In this document: piece after piece, positions 35,891 through 47,500 of the stretch
Layout of the letters: every line of letters starts with the position of its first letter
Position numbering within the stretch: position 1 is the stretch's first letter
Source of the DNA: Siderastrea siderea
Taxonomy: Eukaryota; Cnidaria; Anthozoa; Scleractinia; Rhizangiidae
DNA: 64,000 nucleotides
Assembly: GCA_964030785.1 (NCBI GenBank)
Contig: OZ034971.1
Location: 38,058,304-38,122,303, forward strand
Direction of reading: 5' to 3'
Notes under the pieces: model-generated
What the model saw: only the letters and a program-made list of their open reading frames with translations
Database searches by the model: none
Told to the model about the DNA's origin: nothing
Translations under genes and position numbers: made by a program

Positions 35891-37048
35891 TCAGAAACTC
35901 ATAAGGACTTGAAACGTGTAACTCGCATATATAGGTTTTGAACGATGCTCGTAATTATTCATTTTCGCAAGTACCATATTTGGAACATGAAGACAGAGAA
36001 CTGACCAATCAATCTTCGTGAACGACGTGACGTAATTTTACACCAAGCTCGCGCACTTGTTCATAGATTAAATGGCCGACAAACTGGGGAAAATGAAGCC
36101 GAAAAACTTTCAAACGTTGGAACGACAAAGCGAAAAGAAATAGCGGTTTCGAAGACCGATCAGGAAATTTTTGAGGCAAAAAAAATTAGTAATTGAAACA
36201 ACATGGAGCAAAGCGCTGGGGTAAGAACTAAATCAGACTGTGAAACCAAACCAAAATAGTCTAGCGTTGTTTTTATGATTTCAGTCCGGCTTCTTTCACC
36301 GTCGCACTATCAACAAATGTTCACAAAAGGTAGATTTTATACGGAAAACTTTTGACACCGAAATATCAAGACATGATACAAAAATAAAACACAGTAAAAT
36401 TGAAGAGAACCGTTTAATAATATTGAAGTGTCATACGTTTTCAGTGATTCGCTACCAAAATCAAGCTAAATAAGCTCAATAAGAAAGGACGACTTTTTCT
36501 TCGGCTATATACTACAAAAATAACATCGTTTTACCCGCAGTCGATGTAGCTCTGAGTTCAAGCAGCTCCAAATGTTCAAATAAAGAGAACGTAATGCAAA
36601 ATAAGTTGAATGATCGCTTTCCCAGTTGTTCGATTCATTGTTAACATGTTTTTTTGCCACATCCCGTCCGCGACTTCTGAACCTGGAACCACTACGTTTT
36701 GTGTTCGTTTCAACTCTCCATCTACAATGTTAAAATCATACAGCTTCAATCCGCTTTGGGCGATGAATACAACAATTTTTTTTCAGGAAACATCAAACCT
36801 GTACCACATTTTAGAGCCAATAATTGTACGACTTTTGCGATAAAACTTATTCCCGGACGTTCACTTCGGAGCAGTTTCATTGATCCATTCAGGTTTGCAA
36901 AGAAACGCTGCAACTCTTCGCAAGGTTTTGGCGCCTTAAACTCGTGCATGGACTGGAGCGAGGTGTTTCCAAATATGGTACTTAGAAAAATGAATATTTA
37001 CGAGCATCGAGCGCGAGTTACACGTTTCAACTCCTTATGAGTTTCTGA
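35891..37048. mobile_element. 1.16-kb TIR element with TAAAA target duplication
   Basis: The inverted ends share TCAGAAACTCATAAGGA, then AAACGTGTAACTCGC, and remain alike for about 100 bases. The flanks are TAAAA at 35886-35890 and 37049-37053. Frames inside (36699-37040 plus; 36949-36746 minus) overlap each other and show no transposase motif. The superfamily is not assigned because a 5-bp duplication is uncommon. Confidence 0.75.
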
Positions 37049-37372
37049 TAAAATAAATTGGGCGCAAACATGAGCTGCCTTAGCTCCTATTAAAAAAAAA
37101 ACTGACAACAAGTTACCCGACTATCATTTCACTATGGCTATGGTTTTTGTCGACAGTTAGGTTGCCTTAAGGGGTTACATTGTATTCTTAATTTTTTTCC
37201 TTTAAGTCTGTCCGATGTAGTCAAGCTATTCTTTTGAAACATGTCCCACAGACATCACAGAAACAGTTTCGGTTTCATTTGTCAATGTAGTTATTAGATC
37301 CCACGGGAATGTGTACAAGAGATCCCGTTATGTCAAGTGGAGTTTTTACCTGCTTGAATGAAAAGTACTTAA

Positions 37373-39945
37373 GGAGGCTCGCAACAGTTTTTTTTTGGCC
37401 TTGGAGTGTATCTTTTGAAGTCAAAATTTCGCATAGAAGATAAACTTCGATTTCCTTGACACTACACCACCTTATCAACATATGATCAAAGTTTATTTTC
37501 TCACTGGTTTCCTAGCAACAGCTGTCACCATAGCAACGGTAATGGACAACCTTTCATTTTAAATAATGTCGAATATCTCGAAAACTAGTCAGACACTTTA
37601 TGACGAAACTTGATCTATTTGAACTACTCAACCTACACAACGTGTATGCGAAATTAGAGAAAAATCTGTAAGAGTGTTTTCAAGTAAACCGTGGTTCATT
37701 TTTTGCGGGCTGATTTTGGTCATTCCTGCAATTTTCTCCAATATTTCAAGAAAGATAAAACTTAACACTTTCTCTTTTCATTTGAAAGATCTTTTTCTTC
37801 TTCTTCTTCTTCTTCCTCGGATAACTCACCTCCTTCTTAATGAAGATTCTCGTGAGCGTCAGTGCAGGTGCTATTTCTAAAATTCTCTATTTCTAAGATT
37901 CTCGTGAGCGACAGTGCAGGTGCTTGGGAATTAAAAACTTAGGGTATGGTCAGTGGCTATTGGCAAAATGGCACCACAGCCGGTCCTTAAAGGCTTCCAG
38001 GCTAGGCGCCAGAACCACGGAATCTGGGAGGCTATTCCAATCACGAACAGTTCTTGGCACGAATGACATTTGATGGTAATTTGTACGAGAAAATGGGACT
38101 TCATAGCCCATGCAGTTTACATGTCTTGATGGTCTCCTTTGCGGACGCATGAGTTGTTGAGTACCCAGGTCAGCCAATCCGGTGTGAAGTTTGTACATCA
38201 TGCACAGTCTCAGGGCTTGCCTTCTAATTTGGAGCGTATACCAGCCAAGTTGTATTAGCATGCCACTAACGCTGGACGTGTTGTTATACCGGTTGAGGGC
38301 AAACCTTGCCGCCCTGCGTTGGACCATCTCTAGTTTGTTGATGTTATGCTGGGTGTAAGGGTCCCAGGCAACACAGGCATATTCCAGTGTTGGGCGGACG
38401 AGTGTGTTATAGGCAGAAGTCTTGAGTGAAGTGGTGCTGATCCTCAGGTTCCTTCTCAGAAAAGCCAGGGTTCTATTTGCTGTTGCTTCTATTCTGACCA
38501 CTATATTTGTGAAGTCGTATGAGAGTGGTGAAATCCCAGATGACTGGAAAAATGCTAACATCACACCTATTTTTAAGAAAGGCTGCGGGCCTTTTAATGT
38601 ACATTGAGCTTCCTAGGTGGCTGCGATTTTAAGATATTTATATTTAAAAACTGCGAAAATGCAGCACAAATCAGTCAAAATGATCGTAATTTGCATAAAT
38701 AGAAATATTTCTAGACTGCCTTTACAGATTTTTCTCTTAAGTTGATTGCCGTTAGAATAATAATTCTTTTTGATGTTCCAGTGAGTTTTAAGATGAATAA
38801 ACTTTACTGTTATTAGATAAGAAGGCTAAATCTCGGTCAAGTTTCAGTCGTTATTAACTTTCAACAAGCAACAGTTTTATTTTGTTTTTCCTGGTCTATT
38901 TCACGGTTATTCACATGCAATGAATATTTATACACGCTGCGCTTGTGTCCTCTCGTGCGTTTATAATTCTTTCTCATACTAAAAAATTAGTCGTCTTCTG
39001 AGCTTGTTTCTCGCTATTTTTCGGCCCCAGTGTAATGCCAACGTGGGCGTTAACATGTATGCAATCCGTAATTAAAAATGCTAAAACGTCAGTCAGTATT
39101 TAAAGAATAATGGATAAGAGTCTCCAGGGAGAAGCTCAGAAGACGAAAATTTTTTATTACTACGAGAAGGAATTATAAATGCACGAGAGGACACAAGCGC
39201 AGCGTGTATAAATATTCATTGCACGTGAATAACCGTGATAGAGACCAGGAAAAACAAAATAAACTGTTGCTCGTTGAAAGTTATCTAATAACAGAAATGT
39301 TTATTCAGCCTAAAACTCACTGGAACATCAAAAAGAATTATTATATTAACGGCAATCAATTTAAGAGAAAAATCTATAAGGGCAGTTTAGAAATATTTCT
39401 ATTTATGCAAATTACGATCATTTTGACTGATTTGTGCTGCATTTTCGCAGTTTTTAAATATAAATATCTTAAAATCGCAGCCACCTAGGAAGCTCAATGT
39501 ACATTAAGAATGTTTTGATATCAAAAAAGATCTTTCAAATGAAAAGAGAAAGTGTTAAGTTTTATCTTTCTTGAAATATTGGAGAAAATTGCAGGAATGA
39601 CCAAAATCAGCCCGCAAAAAATGAACCACGGTTTACTTGAAAACGCTCTCACAGATTTTTCTCTAATTTCGCATACACGTTGTGTAGGTTGAGTAGTACA
39701 AATCGTTCAAGTTTCGTCATAAAGTGTCTGACTAGTTTTCGAGATATTCGACATTATTTAAAATGAGGGGTTGTCCATTTCCGTTGCTATGGTGACATCT
39801 GTTGCTAGGAAATTAGTGAGAAAATAAACTTTGATCATATGTTGATAAGGTGGTATAGTATCAAGAAAATCGAAGTCTATCTTCTACGCGAAATTTTGAC
39901 TTCAAAAGGTACACCCCAAGGCCAAAAAAACTGTTGCGAGCGTCC
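37373..39945. mobile_element. TTAA fold-back element, interrupted by a LINE
   Basis: The ends GGAGGCTCGCAACAG and, inverted, GGACGCTCGCAACAG are flanked by TTAA (37369-37372 and 39946-39949). The left arm is split: 37373-37795 pairs with about 39525-39945, and 38594-39020 pairs with about 39100-39510. Removing the LINE insertion gives arms of roughly 0.85 kb around a small loop. A TTAA target points to the piggyBac or Kolobok groups; the ends do not settle which. No transposase is present. Confidence 0.8.
37796..38593 (-). mobile_element. CR1/L2/Jockey-like LINE fragment with inverted 5' end
   Basis: The minus-strand frame from about 38520 to 37950 encodes the C-terminal part of a non-LTR polymerase protein, including SAYNTLVRPTLEYACVAWDP, NKLEMVQRRAARF and VPRTVRDWNSLPDSVV. 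Next to it, on the plus strand (about 38516-38585), lies ESGEIPDDWKNANITPIFKKG, a segment from the start of the same polymerase domain. The 5' piece is therefore inverted relative to the 3' piece and the middle is missing. The 3' side carries a duplicated 30-base UTR segment (about 37843 and 37894) and a (GAA)n tail at 37797-37817. Confidence 0.85.
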
Positions 39946-39949
39946 TTAA

Positions 39950-40957
39950 ACAACACTTAAAGAAATGACGGTTAACGTTGTATATTGAATACAATGGATC
40001 ATAAAAACACGATTAGCAGAGGTTTAGAACGGTTAACAGCTGTTTGGTAACAATAAAAAGACTATCAGATATTTACACGAGACTGTGTTAATCGTTGTTA
40101 ATCGTCCAAAAGATCACATTGGGCGCCGTTAATCGTCTTGAATTGAAGCTTTCCAGCTAATTGACCGCTGTAGGCAAAAACATGGACCAGTGGCTCGTTT
40201 CAAATGCATTAGAAGTAAAGTTTTGTTGAAAACTGCATGGCAGCCGTTCTTACACACGACAGACACCGATTCCATGGCCCGCGCAGTTCACAAGTCACTC
40301 ATATGCGCGCGTAGAAAATGATTGAAAGCTTCTGAGGGTAGTGCATGTCCTGTATAATCACGGATACCCTCTGTACACAATCTAGGATAAAACTAGTTGC
40401 TACAAAGGCAATTAGCCACGTATTTCTTGATTTCCCTGTGTGGAAACACTGACAAGATTGCAGAAATGGTTTCCCTCCCCCTTCCCTCATTCAATGTTGT
40501 CAGTTTGGAAGGACTGAGGTTTTACCAGGGGAAGGTTGGTGGCAAAGCAGCATTGATAAGGGGGAAAGGTGAAAAGATTTGTCGTGGTAAGTGGTTTTCA
40601 CGGTCAAAGTTCTCAATCATTCCGAAGTGTCTCAACAGTTTTGTCCGAGATTGTAGCTACAAGTAATTCATGTGCAAACAATCACCAATTTAAGTGGCAA
40701 ACGCTGCCTCAATAGCAGCAGTTTAAAAGATAAATATTTTCTCTGCATTAATACTAATTAATCAACCAATAGTCAAAACCTCTCAAGATTGCTTGAGTAC
40801 CCGTCATTGCCACTCACTAATGTACCTAACTCCAGTTAGCAATCTAATGTTTTAAAAGTTTTAGTCCTTAAAACACCAGCTTTGTTTTGAATCAAAATAA
40901 TAAGATGAAATAATGGACAAAAAACGATAATCAATTAGCTTGATACCTCTCAAATAT
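39950..40957. other. No gene recognised
   Basis: AT-rich spacer between the TTAA fold-back and the copies of the 2-kb repeat. Frames at 40397-40666 (+) and 40490-40299 (-) have no recognisable motif. Confidence 0.4.
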
Positions 40958-41913
40958 AATAGCGGAGCCTGCGGGCAAAGCCCGCCAGCGGAGCTCCATT
41001 GCTAAGGAAATTTGGTAACCTATCAATCCGAGAAATTTTGATTGTGACCTAATAGCGGAGCCAGCGCGCTAGCGCGTCAGCGGAGCTCCATTGCTAAGGA
41101 AATTTGGTAACCTATCAAGCCAAAAAAATTTGGTAGTGAGGTAATAGTCACGCGACCGTCCGTCCGTACGTCCGTACATCCGTACGTCCGTCCGTCCGCA
41201 CCACAGGGTTACCAATACACTTCCTACACTGGATATGACCCTGTGCTGAATGAATCCCGTGTGTTTTTGGCGCGAAATCGCATGTTGACCCGCGTTGTAG
41301 CAAAACAAGCAAAGACAACAAAAGTCAAAAACAAATTTGTTAATGGAAAAAAAAAGTTCAAAAGAACACTCAGTTGTCTTTTTGGCGGAAGGGGAAAAGT
41401 TCAATTTAGGCGAAAAAAATTGGGCGATAAAGTTCAGGCAAAAAGTTCAAATTTGCCTCGTCGGTTCTGTTCAAACTCGGTCGGCACACCGCTCAGTTGA
41501 GTTCGCAGATTTACGCAGCGGTTTCGGCGCCAAATATAGTAGAGCTAGTGGTTTTTGGTTTTTTCTGTCCACAACCATGGTGTTTACGGCGTTTTGAACC
41601 CATTTTGCCAGGAAAAACACCAGCATTTTCATGCTGATAGGCAGCTTGTCACGAAGAAAGTCATAAGTATTAAAATTAACTTGTAATGCAACGTTAAACG
41701 CCCATGGCCTAGTGGTCTAGTCACCGGCATCTCACGCTGACGAGCCGGGTTTTTTCTTTGCTTTTTTTTTTAATTTAACGCCTTGAATGAGAGTATTTTC
41801 ACAAATTAATAACTGCCAGCAAAAACAAAACAAAAAAAAAACAAAACAAAACAAAAAACAGACAAAACAAAAAGGGGGGTTCTGCTTTTAGGCTTGGCTA
41901 AATCTATATATTA
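40958..41913. repeat. 2-kb repeat family, short copy
   Basis: The head begins TAATAGCGGAGC and contains GGAAATTTGGTAACCTATC twice (about 41008 and 41099), so the first ~90 bases are duplicated in tandem. A CCGTCCGT-type tetramer run follows at 41155-41195. The tail is CTTTTAGGCTTGGCTAAATC then TATATATTA. The interior differs from the longer copies. An AAAAC-rich low-complexity tract lies at about 41819-41872. Confidence 0.65.
41699..41752 (+). other. tRNA-like (SINE-type) remnant
   Basis: CCATGGCCTAGTGGTCTAGT resembles an A box and CCGGGTTTTTTC a broken B box 40 bases on. The second box lacks the CGA core and the acceptor stem is absent, so this is at best a fragment of a tRNA-derived SINE inside the 2-kb repeat. 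Confidence 0.35.
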
Positions 41914-44900
41914 GTCACGTGACCGTCCGTCCGTACGTCCGCACAGACTCTGTGGGAGGGGGAGGGGAGTCCCAAGACAACCCGACGGGGGTAGAGAATG
42001 CCATCTTTTCTTGACGGGAAATCCCGCGGTGCTTTTGGGCAACCGGCGTTTTTCTTGGAGGGAAATCGCATGACCATCGTCGCCTTTGTAAAAGAGGTTC
42101 CTTTAAAAGCTTAAGCGTCTTTAGCATTTAACGATTGCTCGAGAGTACTGAAGTTTTATACTTGACAAAAAAAAAACATCTAATATCCATAAATGGAAAG
42201 AAAAAGTTCAAAAGAATACTGGTAGAAGGCGCAAAGTTCAAGTTACAAAAGCTGCCTTCAAAGGACTTCATCGCTTTGTTTTGTTCACGGCGGAGAGTTT
42301 GCCCTGTTCTGAAACACAACCGAGTAAGTGAAGTTTTTAAAGGCTCTAAGGTACATGATTTTGAGTATTACGGTGAAAGAAATTACATTTTGAAATGAAA
42401 ATTTGATTTATGCCATTAGAAATGTGTCATTTACTTTTGACTTTAAAAATTATTAGAAAACGCGCTCAGATTTGTGACAGATTCTTGAATATTTTCCCAT
42501 GCTCAGCCGATTTCACTCGCGTGGACCGACCTACGATTTTGGAAGTGTAACGCGAACTGCATTTCAGTATAAACTTACGGGTTTTCAAATAAACTTTTTT
42601 CAAAAATGATTTCTCTGTCAATTATTTTGTGTTTGTTTTTTCATAACAGTAGGTCTAAGCACAGCCGCAAGACAACTGCACAAGCTTTGCTTTCAATTTT
42701 GACTGTCCGGTCCATCTCTTTGTGCAACTGTCGATTTTCTTGTCCTAAAAGTTTTCAATAGTAATAATCTTTTAGGCGAAGCAGTTGTCGGTTTAAAGTT
42801 ATTTTATCCCAAAAGCTTCCGAAAACAGTTTTGTGCGTTCCTCAAAGCGCCTAACTTTATATACGCTTACTTCGCATCAGCAAAACTTATGCAGGCATAA
42901 TTTAATTAGAGCGTGTTTGGTGTTTCTTTGTTTTGAACCTTGATGGTCTCTAGTTAGAGAACGAAATATAACAGTTATTTGAAAAACTATAAGCGAAGCA
43001 GTTGTCGGTTTAAACCTATTATATCTGAAAAGCTTCCAAAAACAGTTCTGTGCATTTTTAAAAGCGTTCGAATTTCAGACAATTTGCAGCCGCAAAACTT
43101 ATGCCACAGAGTTGAGAATGGTTGGACGGTGTTTGTTTGTTTGTTTTCAATCTCGATGGTCTCAAGTTAGAGAACGAAATATAAGGGTTACTTAAGTAAC
43201 TATAAGCGAGGCAGTTTTGAGTTTAAAGCTATTTTATCCGGTAAGTAATGTGTGTTCCTCAAAGTGCTTGAATTTTTTCGCGGCTGCTAAAACCTACGCG
43301 ACATTTCTCCGATAAGTTTATTACAAGTGCTGTTAAGCTCCCCAGATCCTTTCTTTCGGGTAATCCCAGTAAAATACCGGTGAAATGTCAGTATAAATAT
43401 TTGACCAGACTAATATTTTTATTTAGTGGCAGTGGAACGCCATGAAGATAACCCATTTAAACAGTCGAATAATTTTTATTTTGTTTTTGTAAGGGGCCGA
43501 CCATTTAACTCTTGAAGGGGGGGGGGGGGGTGTGGATGATTTCGAAAAAAAATTTCCTGCAAGCCCTTGTCGGAAGAAAAAAATTGCATGCAGCACAAAT
43601 GAAATAGAAAAAAAATTCTTGCACTGCTGCAAGCAAGAAAAAAAATGTTGCAAAGCTATTTCATCATTCCAGGGAGACTTTACAAAATCCCAGCAAAACT
43701 GCAACCATTCTTCCCTAGCTCCCTTTAAACTCTGGAGTTGGTTATGCTTCAGAATGTGCAATGCATTCTTAGCTTTATAGGGTCCGACAATCTGTGAGCC
43801 AGCGAGCCACTCCAGTTAGCCTAAATCACTCTCGACAGAGCTGAATAACGCACTGCGCATGTTCGTTACGTCACTTCTCTCCTCCACTCTCGTCCCTGAG
43901 CTGCGATCCTGTCGGCCAGCGTCACGGATCACAGCTCAGGATTGTGGAAAATTTGTGTTCGAAACGGACAATAAAGTGTTGAATATTTTGTTCTTAATGC
44001 CGATTTAGAGCTGGGAGACGTTAAAAGAAGAATTCGGTGTCTTTGGCGATATCATTAAGGTAAGTAAAGTTTTCGTTCAATAGAAATAGTGGTTGAAAAG
44101 CTTTTTATTTAAAGCTGTATTGCAGCAAGTCGAAGTGTCGTAAAGCGGCTGTGTCACGGTTCATAAAGATACCTTATTCTCTTACAATGAACTTTTAAAA
44201 TTTTATAAATGGAAATTTTTAAACTTGTAATGAAGCAAGTTGAAAGTTACACTAATCCAAAGATGTGCTTAATTTTAATTCAACTAACACCGACCATAAT
44301 TTTTGTTCAATGGCGGTGTTGCTCCGTAAAAACCAAAATCTTAATTTAAGATGTTTCTATTGAACGAAAGCTTTACTTACCTCAGTGATAATAATGTTAT
44401 TGGAATTTTTGACAGTTTACTCTTGTCTGAGGCGGTGCCATGCATATGACACGAACACCTGTTGTTGTCTTTCTCGAGTTGTTTTCTGTGGCGCTGAGAA
44501 GCGAGCGATTCAGCATTTACTTGACCAACACGACAAAGTCTAGCCTGAGTATCAGGCTTTCTGGGAGAAAGTCGTTATAAATCGCTTTGGAATTCACTTG
44601 CCCGTGGACTTCCACATTTAAAACAATTTTCTTGGGCCGACACGAAAACAGAGGGGAAAAAAAAGTCCCACAACCAGTAAAACACCACTTGCAACTTTCG
44701 CGATAAAATAAAGCGACTGGGACATGTAAGCACAATTCGTAAAATCTCGTTTAAGCCAAAATTTCACAATTTTACCGATGAAAATAAATTTTTTTCAAAC
44801 TGAAATAAGATACAGTATGGTATTGGCTGTCCAAAAACACACAGATTTTTCTTAACCACGCAATACTGTGCTTAACCAACGGGTTTGTTTACCGTAAGGG

Positions 44901-46000
44901 AAAATCCCACAAATACCGGCCATTTTAAATAGCCCGCCAGGCCTGCCAAGTCGCCAAGTCGGGTTCGCGCGCGGTCACCCGCGTTTCGCACCGCTGACCG
45001 TTCATCGTTATTCAGCTCTGTCAATCACTCTCTGGTTTAGCCAAAACAACATTCCGGTTAGCCTACCGACTTGCATATTTGCTTGTAGTGTTCTTCAAGT
45101 GCTGTTTGTTTTTATTGCTTATCAATACAAAAAAAACTGTTCTACCAAGAATTCTTTCGAATTCTCCGATTAAAAATCATAGACATGATTGCTTAAAATC
45201 TCCGAATAAGGTCTTGAAATAGCCTATTTTATAATAAAAAATTCCTCTTCAATCCGGATGCGTCCAAAACGCCCAAATTGAACACTACTAAAAAGAATAA
45301 ATCCCCCCCCCAAAAAAACATGTTTTTGTATAGCATGATTTTGTATAGCTTAACATTTTAAGGCTTTGCAGCTCCATATTGAACTATTACAACAATAACC
45401 ACAATGTAAATGTAAATACATTCTGTAAATGTAAACACATGACACTTTTTTGAGGGAAAAAAAATCCTGCAGAGAAATGAAGAGGAAAAAAAATATTCTG
45501 TAGAGCATTTAGAAGGAAAAAAAATATCCTGCCCACCAGGTTGCTAGAAAAAAAAAAAGCTTGCTGACCAGAAATCATCCACCCCCCCCCCCCCCCTCAA
45601 GAGTTAAATGGTGGGCCCCTAAATGAGCGCCGTTTCAAGTTCATTCAAGCGAACAGCCAATAATCCAATGAGATTTGACAAGCCTTGACAGTTAATGACA
45701 GGATATGGAAACATTGCAAACACCAAGCAAGACGGCTCGTGAGTAAAATAATCAAGCTGTGCTCAGCCTCTAGAATGACCTTTTGAACCTGGTTTTACAG
45801 AACAGATCCCCAAAATATTGGAGGACAATTCGGAACACTTTCAGGCTTTTTGAGAAACACTTTTCGAAAGCGAACGAGCCAAAAAAAGCCCCGAAATATA
45901 TTTCAGACCGAAAAGTTTCAGGACTATTTTTGAGAAACGAACGTACACGAGATTATTCCTTCGCGGCTCCGCTTTTAGGCTTGGCTAAATCTATATATTA
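41911..46000. repeat. 2-kb repeat family, copy with nested insertion
   Basis: It starts within the head (TTAGTCACGTGACCGTCCG), directly abutting the tail of the preceding copy, and ends with the same CTTTTAGGCTTGGCTAAATC tail. It is collinear with 56198-59452. Three diverged ~200-base internal repeats (about 42775, 42990 and 43200) each hold GCGA(A/G)GCAGTT, a TATTTTATCC-like block and a CTCAAAG(C/T)GC-like block. Short frames are not conserved between copies, so no coding is claimed. Without the nested element it is about 1.95 kb. Confidence 0.75.
43493..45619. mobile_element. Harbinger-like element nested in the 2-kb repeat
   Basis: The ends are GGGGCC(G/C)ACCATTTAACTC and the inverted equivalent, each followed by a long G/C homopolymer and a stretch rich in AAAAAAA blocks. 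The flanks are TAA (43490-43492 and 45620-45622). The sister repeat at about 59037-59050 shows the uninterrupted site TTGTTGTAAATGAGC, confirming insertion and duplication. A smaller hairpin (about 44055-44095 with 44352-44390) lies inside. No transposase is visible. Confidence 0.8.
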
Positions 46001-46078
46001 CAAGAAAAATCTTGATCAAAAATAAAACACAAACAGCGGTAATAAACATTATAAACTTACGCATTTTTATATAAACTT

Positions 46079-46104
46079 GACGTTTCGTATGCTAGTCAAC
46101 ATAC
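46079..46104 (-). other. Degenerate hammerhead-like motif of a Penelope-like element
   Basis: The minus strand reads GTATG, a loop, CATAC and then GAAACGTC. This matches stem II and the GAAAC/GTC side of hammerhead ribozymes known in Penelope-like elements. The matching CTGATGA box upstream is not present, so it should be inactive. It lies in the 3' UTR of the relic at 46222-46985. Confidence 0.35.
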
Positions 46105-46221
46105 ATTTTTAAAAGTGACCGTTACAATTTTGACAAACCTTTTATACGATAGTGATAAGGGGTCTGGAACCAAGATCAAGAAAACAATCTTAACAGTGAA
46201 TCTATAAAAAGCTACAGCTAA

Positions 46222-46985
46222 TTAATAAAGTATCAGCTTCTCACTGCTGACGTTGACATTAAAAGCTGGCTTCAGTTCTTGGATCAACAATGTTTCTTTG
46301 ATTTTGCAGTGGTAATCAGTTTTGCTCGATGCTAAAAATGTCAAAATGATCCCACTTTATGTTGTGTCCGGTGGTTTTGACATGGTCTGCAATGGCAGAC
46401 GTGAGGTCATTTTTAACGAAGGCCTTGAAGTGTTCAGTTTTTCTATCATGAAGTCGTCGTTTTGTTTTACCGATGTAGAAATCATTGCAGCTCCAGCAAC
46501 TGGCTTTGTACATTACTTTAGATTTTTGAGAACGATTCAAGCGGTCCTTGTATGGAAAGAAAAATTTGATGCGGCAATTATTTTGAAAAATTATCTTGAG
46601 GTTGACAAAAGAATAGAAATTGTATACACATGATTTGAGGCGTTGAGAGATTTGGTTGCTCTGCAGACCTAAGTAAGGTAACAGAATAATGATATCTTTC
46701 TTAGGAACCGTGGAGACAGGGCTCCTTGGCTTGTTTCTGTTCCTGTTTAGAACATCGTTAATGTTGTAGGTGATTATCCCTTGGGGGTAACCATTTTGAA
46801 GCAGAAGCTTTCGAAGATCGCCAAGAGCAGATTGCAGCAAGGAAGCAGAGGAGCAAATTCGGTAGCAACGATAAGTGAGAGTGCGTATGAGATTTATTTT
46901 GTACTTGCGCGGAGTAAACGAATCCCATTTGGTGTAAAGGCCAGTGAATGTCTTCTTCCGGTAGATGGATGTCAAAAGAAAAATC
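46222..46985 (-). pseudogene. Penelope-like retroelement relic: RT C-terminus and GIY-YIG endonuclease
   Basis: The frame from 46975 to 46316 encodes the end of the reverse transcriptase of a Penelope-like element (TSIYRKKTFTG at 2-12, NGYP at 61-64) and its GIY-YIG nuclease (VMYKASCWSC at 154-163, FYIGKTKRRL at 166-175). A one-base shift after SIEQN breaks it. The typical C-terminus (KETLLIQELKPAFNVNVSSE ... LY) follows in another frame and ends at 46222. The main polymerase domain is missing. The 5' limit lies at a run of about 16 T (46986-47000), close to the neighbouring TTAA element. It is an inactive fragment. Confidence 0.85.
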
Positions 46986-47500
46986 TTTTTTTTTTTTTTT
47001 ATAAAACCATGTTAGCCTTGAATTTAAGAGCAATTCTCTGTAAGAATCAAACAAAGTGGGAAATGAAATATTTTGACCCCCCAACTTAAATTTGCATGCA
47101 AGTAGATATCGGCGGGCGATGTTTGAAAATGGCCATTATTTAGGTCATAACTTAATTGTTGCCATGGTAACAGCGGATGTTTGTTGACGCCCGAGAACCG
47201 AATTTTGAACTCAAAAACTGTTGTGAAAACTGCAAAATTTAAAACGTTATTTCTCAAGTCTATTAAAACACTACAACTCGAGACTTGGGACAAATGTAAA
47301 ACCACTTTTCTAGTTTCTCTCCATGAATACGGCTTTTCATTACGTTTACCGTAAACAAAATAAACGGCGAATTAACTGCACCGTGTCTCGGACATTTTAA
47401 TTCGGGAGTAAAACAAGCAGTACATTTCTTTTAATATCTCCAAAAGTACATCAGTTCTAGAATTGAAACTACATGGATAACTTACAACCGACATTGTAGT

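Noticed and set aside
36699..37040. 113-codon plus-strand frame and overlapping minus-strand frame in the TAAAA element
   Set aside because: They overlap on opposite strands, run into the terminal repeat and lack transposase motifs.
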